The position numbers and the translations under genes were made by a program. Source: Rehmannia glutinosa (taxonomy: Eukaryota; Streptophyta; Magnoliopsida; Lamiales; Orobanchaceae). Taken from it: a DNA stretch of 64,000 nucleotides. Numbering within the stretch: the stretch's first letter is position 1; each line of letters starts with the position of its first letter. The notes under the pieces were generated by a model. It had not been told where the DNA came from. It ran no database searches and was given only the letters and a program-made list of their open reading frames with translations. Below, piece after piece: positions 11,608 to 23,011 of this stretch. Location of the stretch: positions 13,839,971 to 13,903,970 of the forward strand of contig CM071926.1 of assembly GCA_016081115.2 (NCBI GenBank), in the 5' to 3' direction.

Positions 11608-12303
11608 ATGTTGAAAAATCTTAAAAAGACTAAAATCGAAATTTTGGTAAAGTTTATTCAACCCCCACTTCTAAACCTTATACCACACCCCTTGGGATCC
11701 TCACACAAACTCTCATCTTCAGCAAGCAAGCAAGTTTTCTATGTGAATGCCGAGGTGCATGACGATGAGATTCGCTCATCCGTCCATGGCAAGGCCATCA
11801 AGATAACTGCTAAGGACCTTGCTGAGCACTTTTTTCTACCGTCTGAAGGTTTGAAGGACATCGTTGAGAAGGATGTCAACTTGGCTGCAGCTTGCAAGGA
11901 AGTTGCAAAGCCCGAGTATGCTGCTAAAGCTGTGTATACAACTAAGAAGGATTTTTTGAAGGAAGATTACCACAAGTTGATGGACATTGTGTCCAAATGC
12001 GTGGATATGAAGTTTGGAAGCTTCAACCAGCTATGACGGACTAAGTTGATTGTGATGGCTGCGATAATGCAGGACAAGAAGGTGAACTGGGATGAGTTTG
12101 TCTTCAGTTGAGTGTGCCAGAACGTGATCAACAAGTCTTATAAGGAGGATGGGACTTTTGGATGCTCGTTGGGATATGGCCTTGTTATTGGCCATTTGAT
12201 GGAGGTTAAGGGGATTCCATTGCGCCATGGAAAGCATTTCCATGCAAATAAGAGGATGTTCAAAATTAACCACTGCAGTGCGCGGAGAGGAAAGCCCATG
12301 TGA
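11608..12303 (+). pseudogene. Element C: 'putative plant transposon protein'-like gene, two in-frame stops
   Basis: One frame runs from within the LTR end to 12303, interrupted only by TGA at 12034-12036 and 12109-12111. The recognisable part starts after the LTR, at about 11730. It has the pattern of the plant domain often labelled putative plant transposon protein (Transposase_32-like): FYVNAEVHDDE, a VHGKAIKITAKDLAEHFFLP stretch, then LIVMAAIMQDKKVNWDEFVF and YGLVIGHLMEVKGIPLRHGK. The molecular role of this family is not known to me, and no DDE triad is evident. It occupies the place where gag-pol would lie. A proline/alanine/lysine-rich tail follows. The first stop (CTATGACGG) looks like a CpG transition from CGA. 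Confidence 0.65.
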
Positions 12304-13130
12304 GGGAAGACAGATACAAGTGAGGGAATCGGTGACCCATCATAAGACACAATGAGACCTCCCAGCCTCTCTCCTGAAGCCGATTTCAAGAAGAGAGTTG
12401 CGTCGGTAAACCTTCCTGTGCCCTAGCGGCCAAATCAAAGAAAGTACCTGCCCCATCAGCCAAACCCAAAGCACCTGCCCAAGAAGCCGATGCCCCTACC
12501 CCCACAGCCGAGATTGAGGAGGAACCTCTACTTTCCTCATAGTCATGAATAAGAAATGCACTGCCAAGTCGAGGAAGCGATTCGTCAAAGAAGACAATAT
12601 TGAAACACAGGCCTTTACCTTTGAAGAGCAAAAGAAGTGAAACAAAGATTCCATTGGTTGCCACCAAGAGAAAAGAAGAGACTGTTTAAGAAATCGATTA
12701 GAGAAGACCGAGTCCGGTACTCACCGAGAGAAGACCATTGAGGCTGCGATGCTCGGGAGGAGCGATCTCGAGAAAAAGTTGATGAGCCCAAGAAGACCGA
12801 TGATGCTGATCGGTAGAGTATAGAAGACCGTGTGTGCGGGGAGACAATGAGGAGAAAGAAGGAGTGAGACAACCAAGATCATTGAAGAAAATGTTGTCTC
12901 ACCCCCTCGGATCGATGCGATTAAATCGAGGAGGAGCAAGCTCCATTAGCCGCCATCAGGCCGAAGAGGATGATGATGATGATGATGATCTTATTATGTA
13001 CTCTCGGTCTATCCAGGACATTGACAAGGCTAGAAATTAGATAAACCGGAAGCTCGATTACTCGGACATCGGTTTGCTCCCGAGTTTATTGAAGAAGAAA
13101 AGGAGCTTCTCGAGATTCTCGGAGGTGTCC
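12304..13130 (+). pseudogene. Element C: low-complexity continuation of the captured gene
   Basis: Broken plus-strand frames encode Pro/Ala/Lys/Glu-rich sequence (for example KKVPAPSAKPKAPAQEADAP at about 12436-12500) and an acidic run from a GAT/ATG repeat (12969-12989). It looks like the disordered tail that usually follows this type of domain. No enzymatic motif was seen. Confidence 0.45.
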
Positions 13131-13137
13131 CACCAAT

Positions 13138-13933
13138 TTGCCACTGAATGAAGAAAATGGCGTGGATGCCCCTCCATGCTATAAAGGAGGATGGGTCGGC
13201 GGATACGTGGCAAGGATAACAGAGTCCGACGTCATGAACTTCACATGGAAAAATATTGTGAGCAGATTCGGATATCCTAGAATGCTCATTTTGAATAATG
13301 GGATGCAATTCCAGGGAAAGGACATATGGGCATGGTGCGAGGAATTAAAGATTCACCAAAATTTCACGGTTGTGGGTCACCCATGAGCCAATGGTCAAAC
13401 AGAGGTAGCAAATAGAATTATCTGCAAAGACTTGAAAACGAGGTTGGATCTTTGTCCAAAACATATTGGGTGGAAGAATTACCTAGGGTCTTATGGGCCT
13501 ATCGAACTACACCAAGAACTTCGACGGGAGAAACACCTTTTGGGCTTGTGTATGGATCTGAGGCAGTAATTCCGATGGAAATAGGAGAAGCCTCGCACAC
13601 CTTGATTCGGAAAAAAACGAGCAAGCTTGGATTTTGGAGTTAGAAACCATTGAGGAGAAAAAGGGTCGTGCACTCGTATAAATGCAAGCGGCAAAGGGAA
13701 GAATACGAACAACGTGTGATAAACGCGTTCAGGAAAGAAATGTTCAAGTGGGAGACTTAGTGCTGAAAAAAGTCGAAGTGTCGAAGCATGTGGGAAAGCT
13801 CGAAGCTAACTGGGAAGGGCCTTTTAAGGTCACTTCGATATTAAAGAGAGGTACATACAAATTAGAAGACATGCTAGGAAAAGAGCTCCCTAGGCCATGG
13901 AACATTCACAATTTACGCAAGTTTTTTATTTGA
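13138..13933 (+). pseudogene. Ty3/gypsy integrase fragment inside element C
   Basis: Three plus-strand pieces join into the second half of a gypsy integrase. 13138-13383 has ITESDVMNFTWKNIVSRFGY and ILNNGMQFQGKDIWAW (the position of the second catalytic Asp is now Asn), then ENFTVVGHP-like sequence and ANGQTEVANR after a stop at 13384. 13452-13643 has WVEELPRVLWAYRTTPRTST and ETPFGLVYGSEAVIP. 13682-13933 has QVGDLVLKKVE..LEANWEGPFKV, the conserved C-terminal module, ending at a natural stop. These motifs are typical of Tat-type gypsy pol. No RT lies upstream and no gypsy LTR downstream, so it is an isolated fragment acquired by C or inserted into it. Confidence 0.85.
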
Positions 13934-16053
13934 ATGCTTTGTAAAAGTACTCCATTTTGATATATAATATATGTGAAAAGGGTCGAGATCTTACTCCATT
14001 TCTTTTGTTTTAAATTGCGTATGAGAAGTATATCAAGAAGTGAATCTGTGAGCTAGGCTCGACGAGAAAAGCCCAAAAGCAATCTGAAAAAGATTGCAAG
14101 CAATAAGCCCGCAAGATCGATTATAAAAGAAGGAAAAGGCCAGGAGAAAGCTAAAGCCTTGGAGAAATCCAAGATATGTTTGCACACAAGAACCCATGAA
14201 CATCTCATGGAGTCCACTGACAACATCGATGAGGAGATGGACCCAATCTGCCGATCGAAAAGGCCGATTCTGACAGACCATTAGAGAATCGCGAGCCATG
14301 CATGAGCGGAGAACCTTTAGGAAGGTCCGGAGAGTCTTCCAAAATCTCTCCTGGACTGATCCATTGGTAGTGGTGCATGAGATTGCAAGCGGCATTCTTT
14401 GCGACCACGTCTCCGTGCATTCTCTCGATGGCTCTCGGGAAATGGCAATGAAGTGGGAATGTGGGCACCCAAGCCAAGCCTAACCCTAAAGAAGGTGTTG
14501 AGACACCTACCCTAACGACTGATCACTCAACTGGAACAACAGCCGTGTCTCAGGAGCTGAGTAACCCCATTGTCGTTGACTCGGTGGTGCGCCCGGTGAG
14601 GAGAAGCTCTTTCCACCACAGCGGGGTTGGAGTATGCCATGGGAGACAACACATTGAAGTTTGGAGGCAAAGGCGAGCAAACCACCGAGAAAGCAGTGAA
14701 ATTAACGATGCTTGGGTAGTTGAGTCTATCTCGGTGAGATTTCTCGACGATTTGCGGTGATGAAGTTCTTCCGCAGACTAAGGCAAAGGATGGAGAGGCC
14801 ACGGATTTAACACTCTTGGCCATGAAAGTGAAATCAAGGAGTTGAGACTCCGAATGATGCCAATGTAGAAGACCCCAAGACAAGTAAGTCTGTCGAAGAG
14901 ATTGTCAAAGGCCCCACAGCGGTTGAGACTGCTGGGGTAACGGAAAAACCTAAAGGTGGTTGAAACTTCCTTAGGTAAAGATCCAGGAACAACAAAACAT
15001 TCCTCAAGTCGAAGGAGCTATTGTAGAAGAGGAGATCATCACCCTTCGTGATTCCCAAGAAAAATTGACACATCATTTAGGATCCGGGATGACGCCGAGT
15101 CCACACACCATGAAGATTCAACGATGGATAAGGCTGAGGAGGTTCTCAAATCTCGGAGCAATGTCATTGATAAGACAACTTCTATGTGATTCAAATTTAA
15201 TGATGAACCATCACCCCAGGCCACATCAAACTTCGATGACGCCGATGAAATAGGCGAGGACATGGTAACTCAAAAGGAAAAACTCCTTTTGAGACCAAAT
15301 AAAGCTGTTAAGACGGTGATCTTAGTCGGTTGAGCAGATCCCCACAATCGCTCCAGTAAACAGTCGGTGCGCAGCTACCACACTGCAGATAGCGACTCCA
15401 ACAGACTCCGTGGAAGGCTCCCAGTTGTGTTATCTGCCGATGTTTGCCCCGCAAAATGAAAAGTTGGTACAATGCAACAAGGAAAAGCCCTCCCGGTGTG
15501 GAGCTACGGGGATACCTTTTGTCGAGAGATAATGTCTTTGAAGACATCTTTCCATTCAATGCTAAATCGCTGCGGACATGGAAGAAGAGTCGCACTTTGA
15601 GATCAAGAGAAGTATACCATACGGGAGAAGAGCCCGTCATTCCATCGATACAATTGTGCCAATGGGTTTTCATTTCGATGCGGTGTGGCGGAAGGCTGAG
15701 TCGGATTCGACAGCGAGTTCGCGAAGCCTTCAAGAAAATCTATGATGAGATTAAGAAGATGGAACACCACCACGCATCCCTGGATCTTAGATTGGACAAT
15801 CGTGATGCAACCTCGGTCTTGATTTAAGAGGAGTTGTGCTTCGTATAAAGGGTGGGCCGGGCACTGACAGATGTCATGTGCTCGGAAGGGGGTTCGCTAC
15901 TTTAAGGCATTATTTAAAAAAATTTAGTATGGAGTGTGGATAAATCAAAGTTTTTGAGAGAATGAAAGAATATATGGTCGAATGGAAACCACGCACAAGT
16001 CGACATGGAGTTGCTTAAGCATCACAACGAGCAAGATCGCATGCCTATAAGAC
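13934..16053 (+). other. Element C interior: formerly coding-looking, unrecognised
   Basis: From about 14000 the base composition is less AT-rich than the flanks. Broken frames give charged sequence such as SVEEIVKGPTAVETAG (about 14890-14940). A 127-codon frame (15444-15827) ends in EIKKMEHHHASLDLRL-like sequence. No known domain was recognised. It may be the remainder of the captured gene and gypsy 3' sequence. It ends where element A inserted (TSD 16054-16058). Confidence 0.4.
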
Positions 16054-16058
16054 AACAT

Positions 16059-17545
16059 TGTAAGTCAAGCGGCTACGATAATCTAGAGGGGGTGAATAGA
16101 TTATCTCCATCTTTTCGATTTTACCCTCTTTTTTGAACAAGACAAGCCAAGACAATAATAAAGGTGCGGAATGTAAACAACACACGTCGATTTATAGAGG
16201 TTCAACCCACCTAGGGCCTAATCCTCTACCACCCCAGTATATCCAGGGATGGATTTCAAAAAGAAAAATTTTTTATTAATCACCAAAATTAATACAAACT
16301 CAACTTACAACACTTCAAAGAGCACCATACTATTCTTCAACACCACCTTTGGAGATTACCACAATCTCCTTTGAAGATTACCATAATCTTCCTTCAACGG
16401 CACCTTTGAAGATCACGACAATCTTCAATCTTGAAGAATACCAAATTCTCCAACACCTCAAGAGCACCACACTCTTGAAACACCTATCACCTAGATCACC
16501 CAAGTGTATTCTTACCACAAGAATACTCACAAGGATGTCTTGTGTTGAATGATGACCAAAAATCAAGATTACAACTCAATAATGAATATTACAATATGAG
16601 TGCAAAGTGTAATTAAGAATAGCCTAGACCTCAAGGATGTAAAAGTGATAAGCTAGGCAAAATTACAACAAGAGTAATAACTATGAAGAACAAATATTTG
16701 CTTGAAGTGTATCTTGTTGTATTGTATCTCAATTGTTATATTGGTTGCTCCAAAACTTCCTCTATTTATAGGAGATGATTGATTAAACATAGGCCCCTCT
16801 TGAGGATTGAAAATCTACTGAGAAAAATACAATTAAAATCAAGAATATAGCTGTTAGAAATCAATCCCACATTTTAAGGAAATGTTGTCTCATTGTCAAA
16901 CAGTGGAGAATTTTTTTGTCAAAAGGTAGGGCGACCGATCAATCAAGCAAGACCGATAAGAGGAAAAAAAAGAACACAAACACATTTACAAGGGTGACTG
17001 GTCGACCTATACCTCGATCGATCGACCATCACCCCAATGGTCCCCTCATGGGTTTGAAGAGAGAAAAACGTTTTGTTTCAAATTAAACGTTAGTGCAGTC
17101 GCGCCTGCAGGCGGTCCCCACTGTCGGTCGATACTAGGGCGGCCGGTCGACTGTTTATTTTTCAGGTTCGTCTCATTTTTGTTCCAAAATTCATCTTGTG
17201 TCGGGTTGCCCTATACGGCGACCGGTTGACCTCGAGACAGAAATGTTGTCCAATTTTTGTCGAAAATAAAACTCAAGAAATACTCCGAAAAAATAGTAAA
17301 AACATTTTAATCCAATCGGAAGTATTTAGACAACATTTAGGAACCTTGTTTTGAAGTGAAATCTTATAAACATAAAATCATTAAAAGTGTTGTCCGATTT
17401 TATCTGAAATAAAAACTTGAAGAAATACTCCGAAAAATATTGAAACCATTTGAAATCATTTAGGAGTATTTGGACAACAGTTAAAAATATTGTTTTGGTG
17501 TAAAAATAAAATCATCAAATTTAAGATAAAAACATGTATCAAACA
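16059..17545 (-). repeat. Element A 3' LTR
   Basis: On the plus strand it starts TGTAAGTCAAGCGGCTACGA and ends GTATCAAACA. It matches 22410-23011 joined to 27234-28096. It contains a CpG-dense patch of CCGGTCG-like words (16920-17240) and a TATA box at 16763-16770. Confidence 0.9.
16763..16770 (-). promoter_or_regulatory. TATA box of A 3' LTR
   Basis: The minus strand reads CTCCTATAAATAGAGG. It is conserved at 27312-27319 and in element B at 50895-50902. Confidence 0.55.
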
Positions 17546-17995
17546 ATCTCCCCCTTTTTGATGATTACAAACCAAAACAATTTTTAGAAAAATTGGGAGG
17601 ACAATTTTAAAAACGATTTTCTGGTAAAAACATCTAACCGTTTGGAAGCAACCAAAATTTCCAAAATACATAAGCAACCATGTAAGGGAGTAAGTATATT
17701 CAATAATAAGCACAAGCTCCCCCTATCAACAATCACATCATGAATAATGTAAACGCAATTAATCATAAGCTAAAAGCTTAGCTTTTATAAGTTGTTTAAG
17801 AGCTTATAAGCTCCCCCTGTCAACAAAACATCATTAGACAAGTATATAAGTCCATCAAGCAACAATTGGACTAAAAATAATTCACAACTTATGGCTTTTA
17901 AGAGCCATAGCATATATAGCTTTTATAACAAGCTTTTATTAGCTTCTTTGAGCTAATGAGCCAATTTTCCTGTTTCTCCCCCTTTGGAATCATCA
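17546..17995 (-). other. Multiple polypurine tracts of element A
   Basis: Four pyrimidine boxes on the plus strand (purine on minus) recur between the 3' LTR and 18000: TCTCCCCCTTTTTG (17547-17560), AAGCTCCCCCTATCAAC (17714-17730), AAGCTCCCCCTGTCAAC (17808-17824) and TCTCCCCCTTTGG (17975-17987). The first is the functional-position tract touching the LTR. Repeated tracts here are a known trait of Sireviruses. Confidence 0.7.
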
Positions 17996-18810
17996 AAAAG
18001 AATGTTAGGATGATAAAAACATCATACAAGTATATCAAAGTGCGCCAACAATACGATTTATCAACCATTGAAAGAATTAAGCTTAAAGTCCAAGGAAAAT
18101 GGGAGAAATGTATCATGAAGAGTTCATACGTTCATTTTAGTAGCCAAAACATGATCTCAATAAGATTTTAAGAAATTTGAAAATAGGAGAATCATGTAGG
18201 TGATGATTCTTTCATTGAAACATTTTAACGAACACTTGGCGGTCGTCAAAATTTGAAGAAGATGTATATAACCCTTGTAAAAGAAATTTAAGCCAAGTTT
18301 TTCATTTCATCACCAAAAGCAATTTTCAACATATATTCAACAAATAATAGGCCTAAACAAAGTAAATTCTCAAGGGTTCGACCCAATTGAGATAATTTTA
18401 GCCAAAAATATCAAGGCATTACAAATGCCATTAAGCAAAAATTAAAGAACCATCAAGAGAAAAAACATGTCAAGCATCAAACAATGCATATTAGACATTA
18501 CAAATGTCCCAAATTATCCATCTAAACAAAATGATCAAGGCATCTCAAGTGCATTTAAAAATTAAAAAAGAAGCACTTTTACCATAAATACTTCATACCA
18601 ATTACCAAACAATGCCAAACTAGAGTATTTTTACCATCAAATACTCCATCAATATCATGATCATCCACAAGTCATTATCAACTTGCTATTTTAACCCTTT
18701 CAAGAAAACAAGCAAATCTCATTAGTGTAATAAAGTTTTACAAGATAGTTCATAGAAATACAAAACAACATGAACAAAAGAAAATGCTAAGATAATAAAG
18801 GGTGGGGACA
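17996..18810. other. Element A 3' non-coding region
   Basis: AT-rich, no open frame with recognisable content. It resembles 59060-59600 of element B in wording (for example ATCATCAAAAAGA.GTTAG.A.GATAAAAACATCATACAA). Confidence 0.6.
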
Positions 18811-20146
18811 TCATTCTTCGTCCGAAGATAAGCAAGTTCCGGGAATAAGATCTTTGATGAATTTCTTCAACTTGCCGATTGATTTTTGCATTTTGGAGGT
18901 CTTTTGCTCCAAAGCCTCATACCTAGCTTCATGATATGTTCGTAGATTATCATACTCGGCTTGGGGTGTACCTCTGGCGGTGAGCACCGGTATTACCCTC
19001 CGGATTGATCGTTCGCCTTCCTCCGCCAATCTCACGGCCTCGGCATCATCAAAGAAGTCGTTTGGATCTGGGGGAATCTTGGCCTCTTCTTCTCTAGCCA
19101 TCTAAGTTGGTCGGATGTCCATATTTTTGCGCATAGTGACCATTTGGGAGATGTTATCAATGTCAAAGTCATTTTGAAATACCTCGAATTACACTCCGAC
19201 GAAGGTAGTCCCGATTGTATAAGAAGTTTACAAATCCAATTTCCCATAACAAACTTCTTATTTCCTTGAGTAATAGACTCAATTAGACATTAAATAAGAA
19301 TATCGCCAAAATTAAGCGGTTTCCTTCTAGCAATCTTATACGTCAAAAAATAATCCATGTTGCTAGGCATTTTACCCGCCTTTCCACAAATACAAAGTGG
19401 CGACAATAATGAGATAAAATTCGGTGCTCAAGTGTCATCGCCAACAATGAATATTTTGGCCATACGCCCAAATAAGTCTTAACTTCTCTCATAGATACCC
19501 CCAACATCTCATCATTCCAAATAGCACAAGAAAAATAGTCCCAACCACCTTCTCTAACATGTAGAAGCGACAAATTTCATTAGGAGTCCACCTAAAATGA
19601 TGACCCCTTACAAACGAATTTACGGCAATAGGCTTTCTATCATCATCATATTGCACCCACATATTTGCATAAAAATGTTGGATAATGTCATCATCATACA
19701 AAACATATGCATGCTCCCATAAAAACATCCAACCATGCTCTTCAAAGAATCCTCTAATAGTAGGATATTCATTAGTAAATGAATTAAAATGACAAATTTT
19801 AGTCCGAGCAATCGATTTTCCACCCATTCCCAAATCTTCATAGTACCATTCCTCATATTTATTGATGAAATTTAGAACATTATTAGAATGGGGAGCTAAA
19901 GATATAAAAGATTTCTTACTTTTCGCCCAACGGCAATTTTTGAGCGAAATTGTTCCACGGAGCTCGGCAATTTGGGCCGAGAGAGTATGGGATTTTGAAT
20001 GTCATCACGTTCTTGAGCCACGTTCATTTGGGCAGCTCGAATATCCCTTTGTTCGGCTTAGTCTTGCCGATTTCTCGAAGAACCCTCTCCGCCCTTTTTC
20101 TCTTGGAAGTGGGATTTTTGACGGTGGAATTTCTTGAAGGAGCCAT
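18811..20146 (-). pseudogene. Element A: captured 'putative plant transposon protein'-like gene
   Basis: The minus-strand frames begin at ATG 20146 with a basic stretch (SKRKRAERVLREIGKTKPNK). They continue through SFTNEYPTIRGFFEEHGW and HFYANMWVQYDDDRKPIAVN, then VRGHHFRWTPNEICRFY, which is the core pattern of this plant domain. They finish with a soluble coiled-coil-like tail (YEALEQKTSKMQKSIGKLKK) and an acidic end at 18811. Roughly 440 codons in all, with a few frameshifts near 19490, 19850 and 20000. The domain's function is not known to me and no DDE triad is evident. It sits where copia pol should be, directly downstream of gag. Element C carries a different member of the same type. 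Confidence 0.65.
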
Positions 20147-20967
20147 ATATGTAAGATTCTTGCAAAAATAAGAGGATTAGCAACAAGAATCATAAAGATT
20201 GATGAAGAATTGAAGATTCTTGAGAAAATGGGTGAATTGCGCAGGTAAGATTTGGGGAAATATTTTGTGTTCTGTTTCAAAAGTGAAGACAGGACCGATT
20301 TTAACTTGAAAAATAACGCTTGGGCGGCCGAGTCGAGGTAGGGTGCGGCCGGTCGCGTGCGCGGCGACCGGTCGGCCCCTGACCAAATCGATGCGCTTTT
20401 TCATTCTTCAGAATTTTCTAAAATTCGATTTTTCACCCCAAAAGTTTTAAAACTTAGCAAAAAGATAATTATGGACTAAATCCAACAAATATGAGTTACG
20501 AGAAAACACATATACAAGAGAAACGAGATTTAACGAGTAGTGCCCTTTTAAGAAAAATTTACAAAATCATTTAGGGGCACTTAAGGGGTTGAAATGAAAT
20601 ATTTTGAAAGACATGTGCATAAACATGACATAATATAGAGTTCTAAGGATAATAAGAGTGAACATACCTTGATGGTTTAAGAATCTCTAATAGACGATAG
20701 CCAATGAATAGGAGAAATATAACCTACAATTCTTTAGACAAATATGCACAAGATATAATAGCAAAAGTGTAGGCAAGTAATAAGAAAAATTGCTTATGCT
20801 TAAAAAAAAATCCATAAGAGTTTAAAAGCAACATATAGGGTCTCATTTTTCAAGGAATTTTAAAAACACAAATATTTATTGAGGACCTTAATTTTTAAAA
20901 TTATGAAAACTCATTTGCAATTGAGACACAAATAAAAACATGCATACCAACTAAATAAAATGCATAT

Positions 20968-21625
20968 TTAAATGGGGAGATACGGTTTACCAATTATGCC
21001 ATTTCCATGGGTTGTGCCGTTCCCGTTGTTGATGATATCTTCCCCTTTGAAAATCATCTTGTTGATGATGGTTTCTCCAATTACTCCATTTCCAAGCATT
21101 GTGGCCTTTTCTTTGGAAATCATGTTGATGATATCTTTGCCATTTCTAAGGATTGTGTTCTTCCCATTTTTGATTATATTCTTTTCTTGGAAATTGACTT
21201 TGTTTTCTCCTTCTTTGATCAAATGAGATGTTCATTTGATATTTCCTTGGCGGCATGAACTTTCTTCGATTATTAATCCGCCGAGTACCTAAAATGACAT
21301 TGTTTTGTGGTACCCTCAAGTGCTTGGGTCCTTTGGGATAAGTCTTGAGACTTTTAGGTCTCCAACAATAATTAGAGCTATTTCTAGCCCGACAAGTATT
21401 TACCGTATGACCCTTCTTACCGCAATAAAAGCAAGTAACATCACTAATATGCATAGGAACTTGATTCTTTTTCATATGCTTGACAATATTAGGCTCATGA
21501 TCAAGTTCACTTTTCAAGTTATCACAACCATTAACATTCACAATATTGGGCAATTTATTGGTACTCAAGTTGGGTTTGATAAATCATTTTTCATGCAATT
21601 AATATCCTCAACAAGAGTACTATTT
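20968..21625 (-). pseudogene. Element A: gag C-terminal part with zinc knuckle
   Basis: The minus frame 21146-21568 contains CFYCGKKGHTVNTC (21392-21433), a CCHC RNA-binding knuckle, followed by WRPKSLKTYPKGPKHLR, as in element B. The distal part (20968-21222) is a glycine/asparagine repeat-like tail (NGNGTTHGNGIIG). No protease follows. Confidence 0.85.
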
Positions 21626-22209
21626 TATTTTTCAAGGTTTATAACCTTATCAAGTGTGGTGGTGTGAGCACATGATAGTGATTCATAGGAAATAAATAAA
21701 CTATCCTTTTCATTTTTCAAAACATTGAATTCCTTTTTCAAATTTTTGTACTTAACAAGTAAACCTTGGAATTCATTTTGAAGATCATCAAAATCTTTTT
21801 GCAAATCACTATAATCATTTTGAATAACAATATCATAAGAAGTAGAGTGTTTAAGACATACCTCGTTTTCTTCTTCGATGCCCATAAGACATTGTTCGAC
21901 TACTTCATAGTTGGAAGTTGTAAAAGGCTTGTTCCTTAGATTTAAACTTGTATCCCTTTGAGAAGTAGATGCTTTTGAGTTGCTCCTATCATTTGCATGT
22001 ACTTCATGAATAACTTCTAATTTTTGCCATACTCCATGAGCCGATTGAATCCCTACAATATGTTCATATACCAAATTAGTAAATTAACAATACAAAATAT
22101 TGAGAGCTTTACCATTTAAGGAGATGATTTTCTTCTCTTCATCATTGAGCTCTTTGAAGCCTTTGGAGGTGCGTGGTGTGTCTATCATCGGAATAGATTC
22201 TCCATTTAT
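21625..22209 (-). pseudogene. Element A: gag central part
   Basis: The minus frame 21625-22074 has SAHGVWQKLEVIHEV near the start, a hallmark of the copia gag (retrotrans_gag-like) domain. It is followed by a long coiled coil (NDYSDLQKDFDDLQNEFQ, KYKNLKKEFNVLKNEKDS) shared with element B at 63295-63460. Gag would form the virus-like particle. Confidence 0.85.
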
Positions 22210-22388
22210 GACGATGTTCCAAATATCGAACCCGCAACCTTGTAGATAACATTCCATTCTTTCTTTCCAAAATATAAAATTTTTGGAATCAAATAGTGGT
22301 GGCTTGGTGGTGGAGGTGCGGAAAGATGAGCTTCGTTCAGAGCCAACGATCGTTCCTCTTCACTCGCGATGTGAAACGAGCTTGCCAA
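22206..22388 (-). pseudogene. Element A: gag N-terminal part
   Basis: The minus frame starts at ATG 22388, about 20 bases after the primer-binding site, and reads through SAPPPPSHHYLIPKILYFGK and EWNVIYKVAGSIF. It corresponds to the 'FDGxxYxxWK' start of copia gag after local frame changes. Confidence 0.6.
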
Positions 22389-22395
22389 AGAGTTT

Positions 22396-22407
22396 GGCTC
22401 GATACCA
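22396..22407 (-). other. Primer-binding site of element A (tRNA-Met type, one base short)
   Basis: The minus strand reads TGGTATCGAGCC two bases inside the 5' LTR end. The initiator tRNA-Met complement would be TGGTATCAGAGCC. The A of CAG is missing, as in the TRIM, E and F. Confidence 0.8.
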
Positions 22408-23011
22408 CTTGTAAGTCCCAGCGGCTACGATAATCTAGAGGGGGTGAATAGATTATCTCCATATTTTCGATTTTACCCTCTTTTTGAACAAGACAAGCCA
22501 AGACAATAATAAAGGTGCGGAATGTATACAACACACGTCGATTTATAGAGGTTCAACCCACCTAGGGCCTAATCCTCTACCACCCCAAAGTATATTGGGA
22601 TGGATTTCAAAAGAAAAAGAATTTTATTAATCACCAAAATTAATACAAACTCAACTTACAACACCTTGAAGAGCACCACACTCTTCTTCAACACCACCTT
22701 TGAAGATTACCACAATCTTCCTTCAACGGCACCTTTAAAGATCACCAAAATCTTCAATCTTGAAGAATACCAAATTCTCCAACACCTCAAGAGCACCACA
22801 CTCTTGAAACACCTATCACCTAGATCACCCAAGTGTATTCTTACCACAAGAATACTCACAAGGATGTCTTGTGTTGAATGATGACCAAAAATCAAGATTA
22901 CAACTCAATAATGAATATTACAATATGAGTGCAAAGTGTAATCAAGAATATTTATACCTCAAGGATGTGAAAGTAATAAGCTAGGCAAATTACAACAAGA
23001 GTAATAACTAT

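Larger units (their letters stand above)
10175..11705 (+). repeat. Element C 5' LTR
   Basis: Begins TGTTAGGAAATTT and ends CACACCCCTTGGGATCCTCACA, matching 29513-31054. U3 contains many GTCAA words before the TATA box at 10831. U5 contains TGTTAAAAACCAAATCAACT. Confidence 0.87.
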
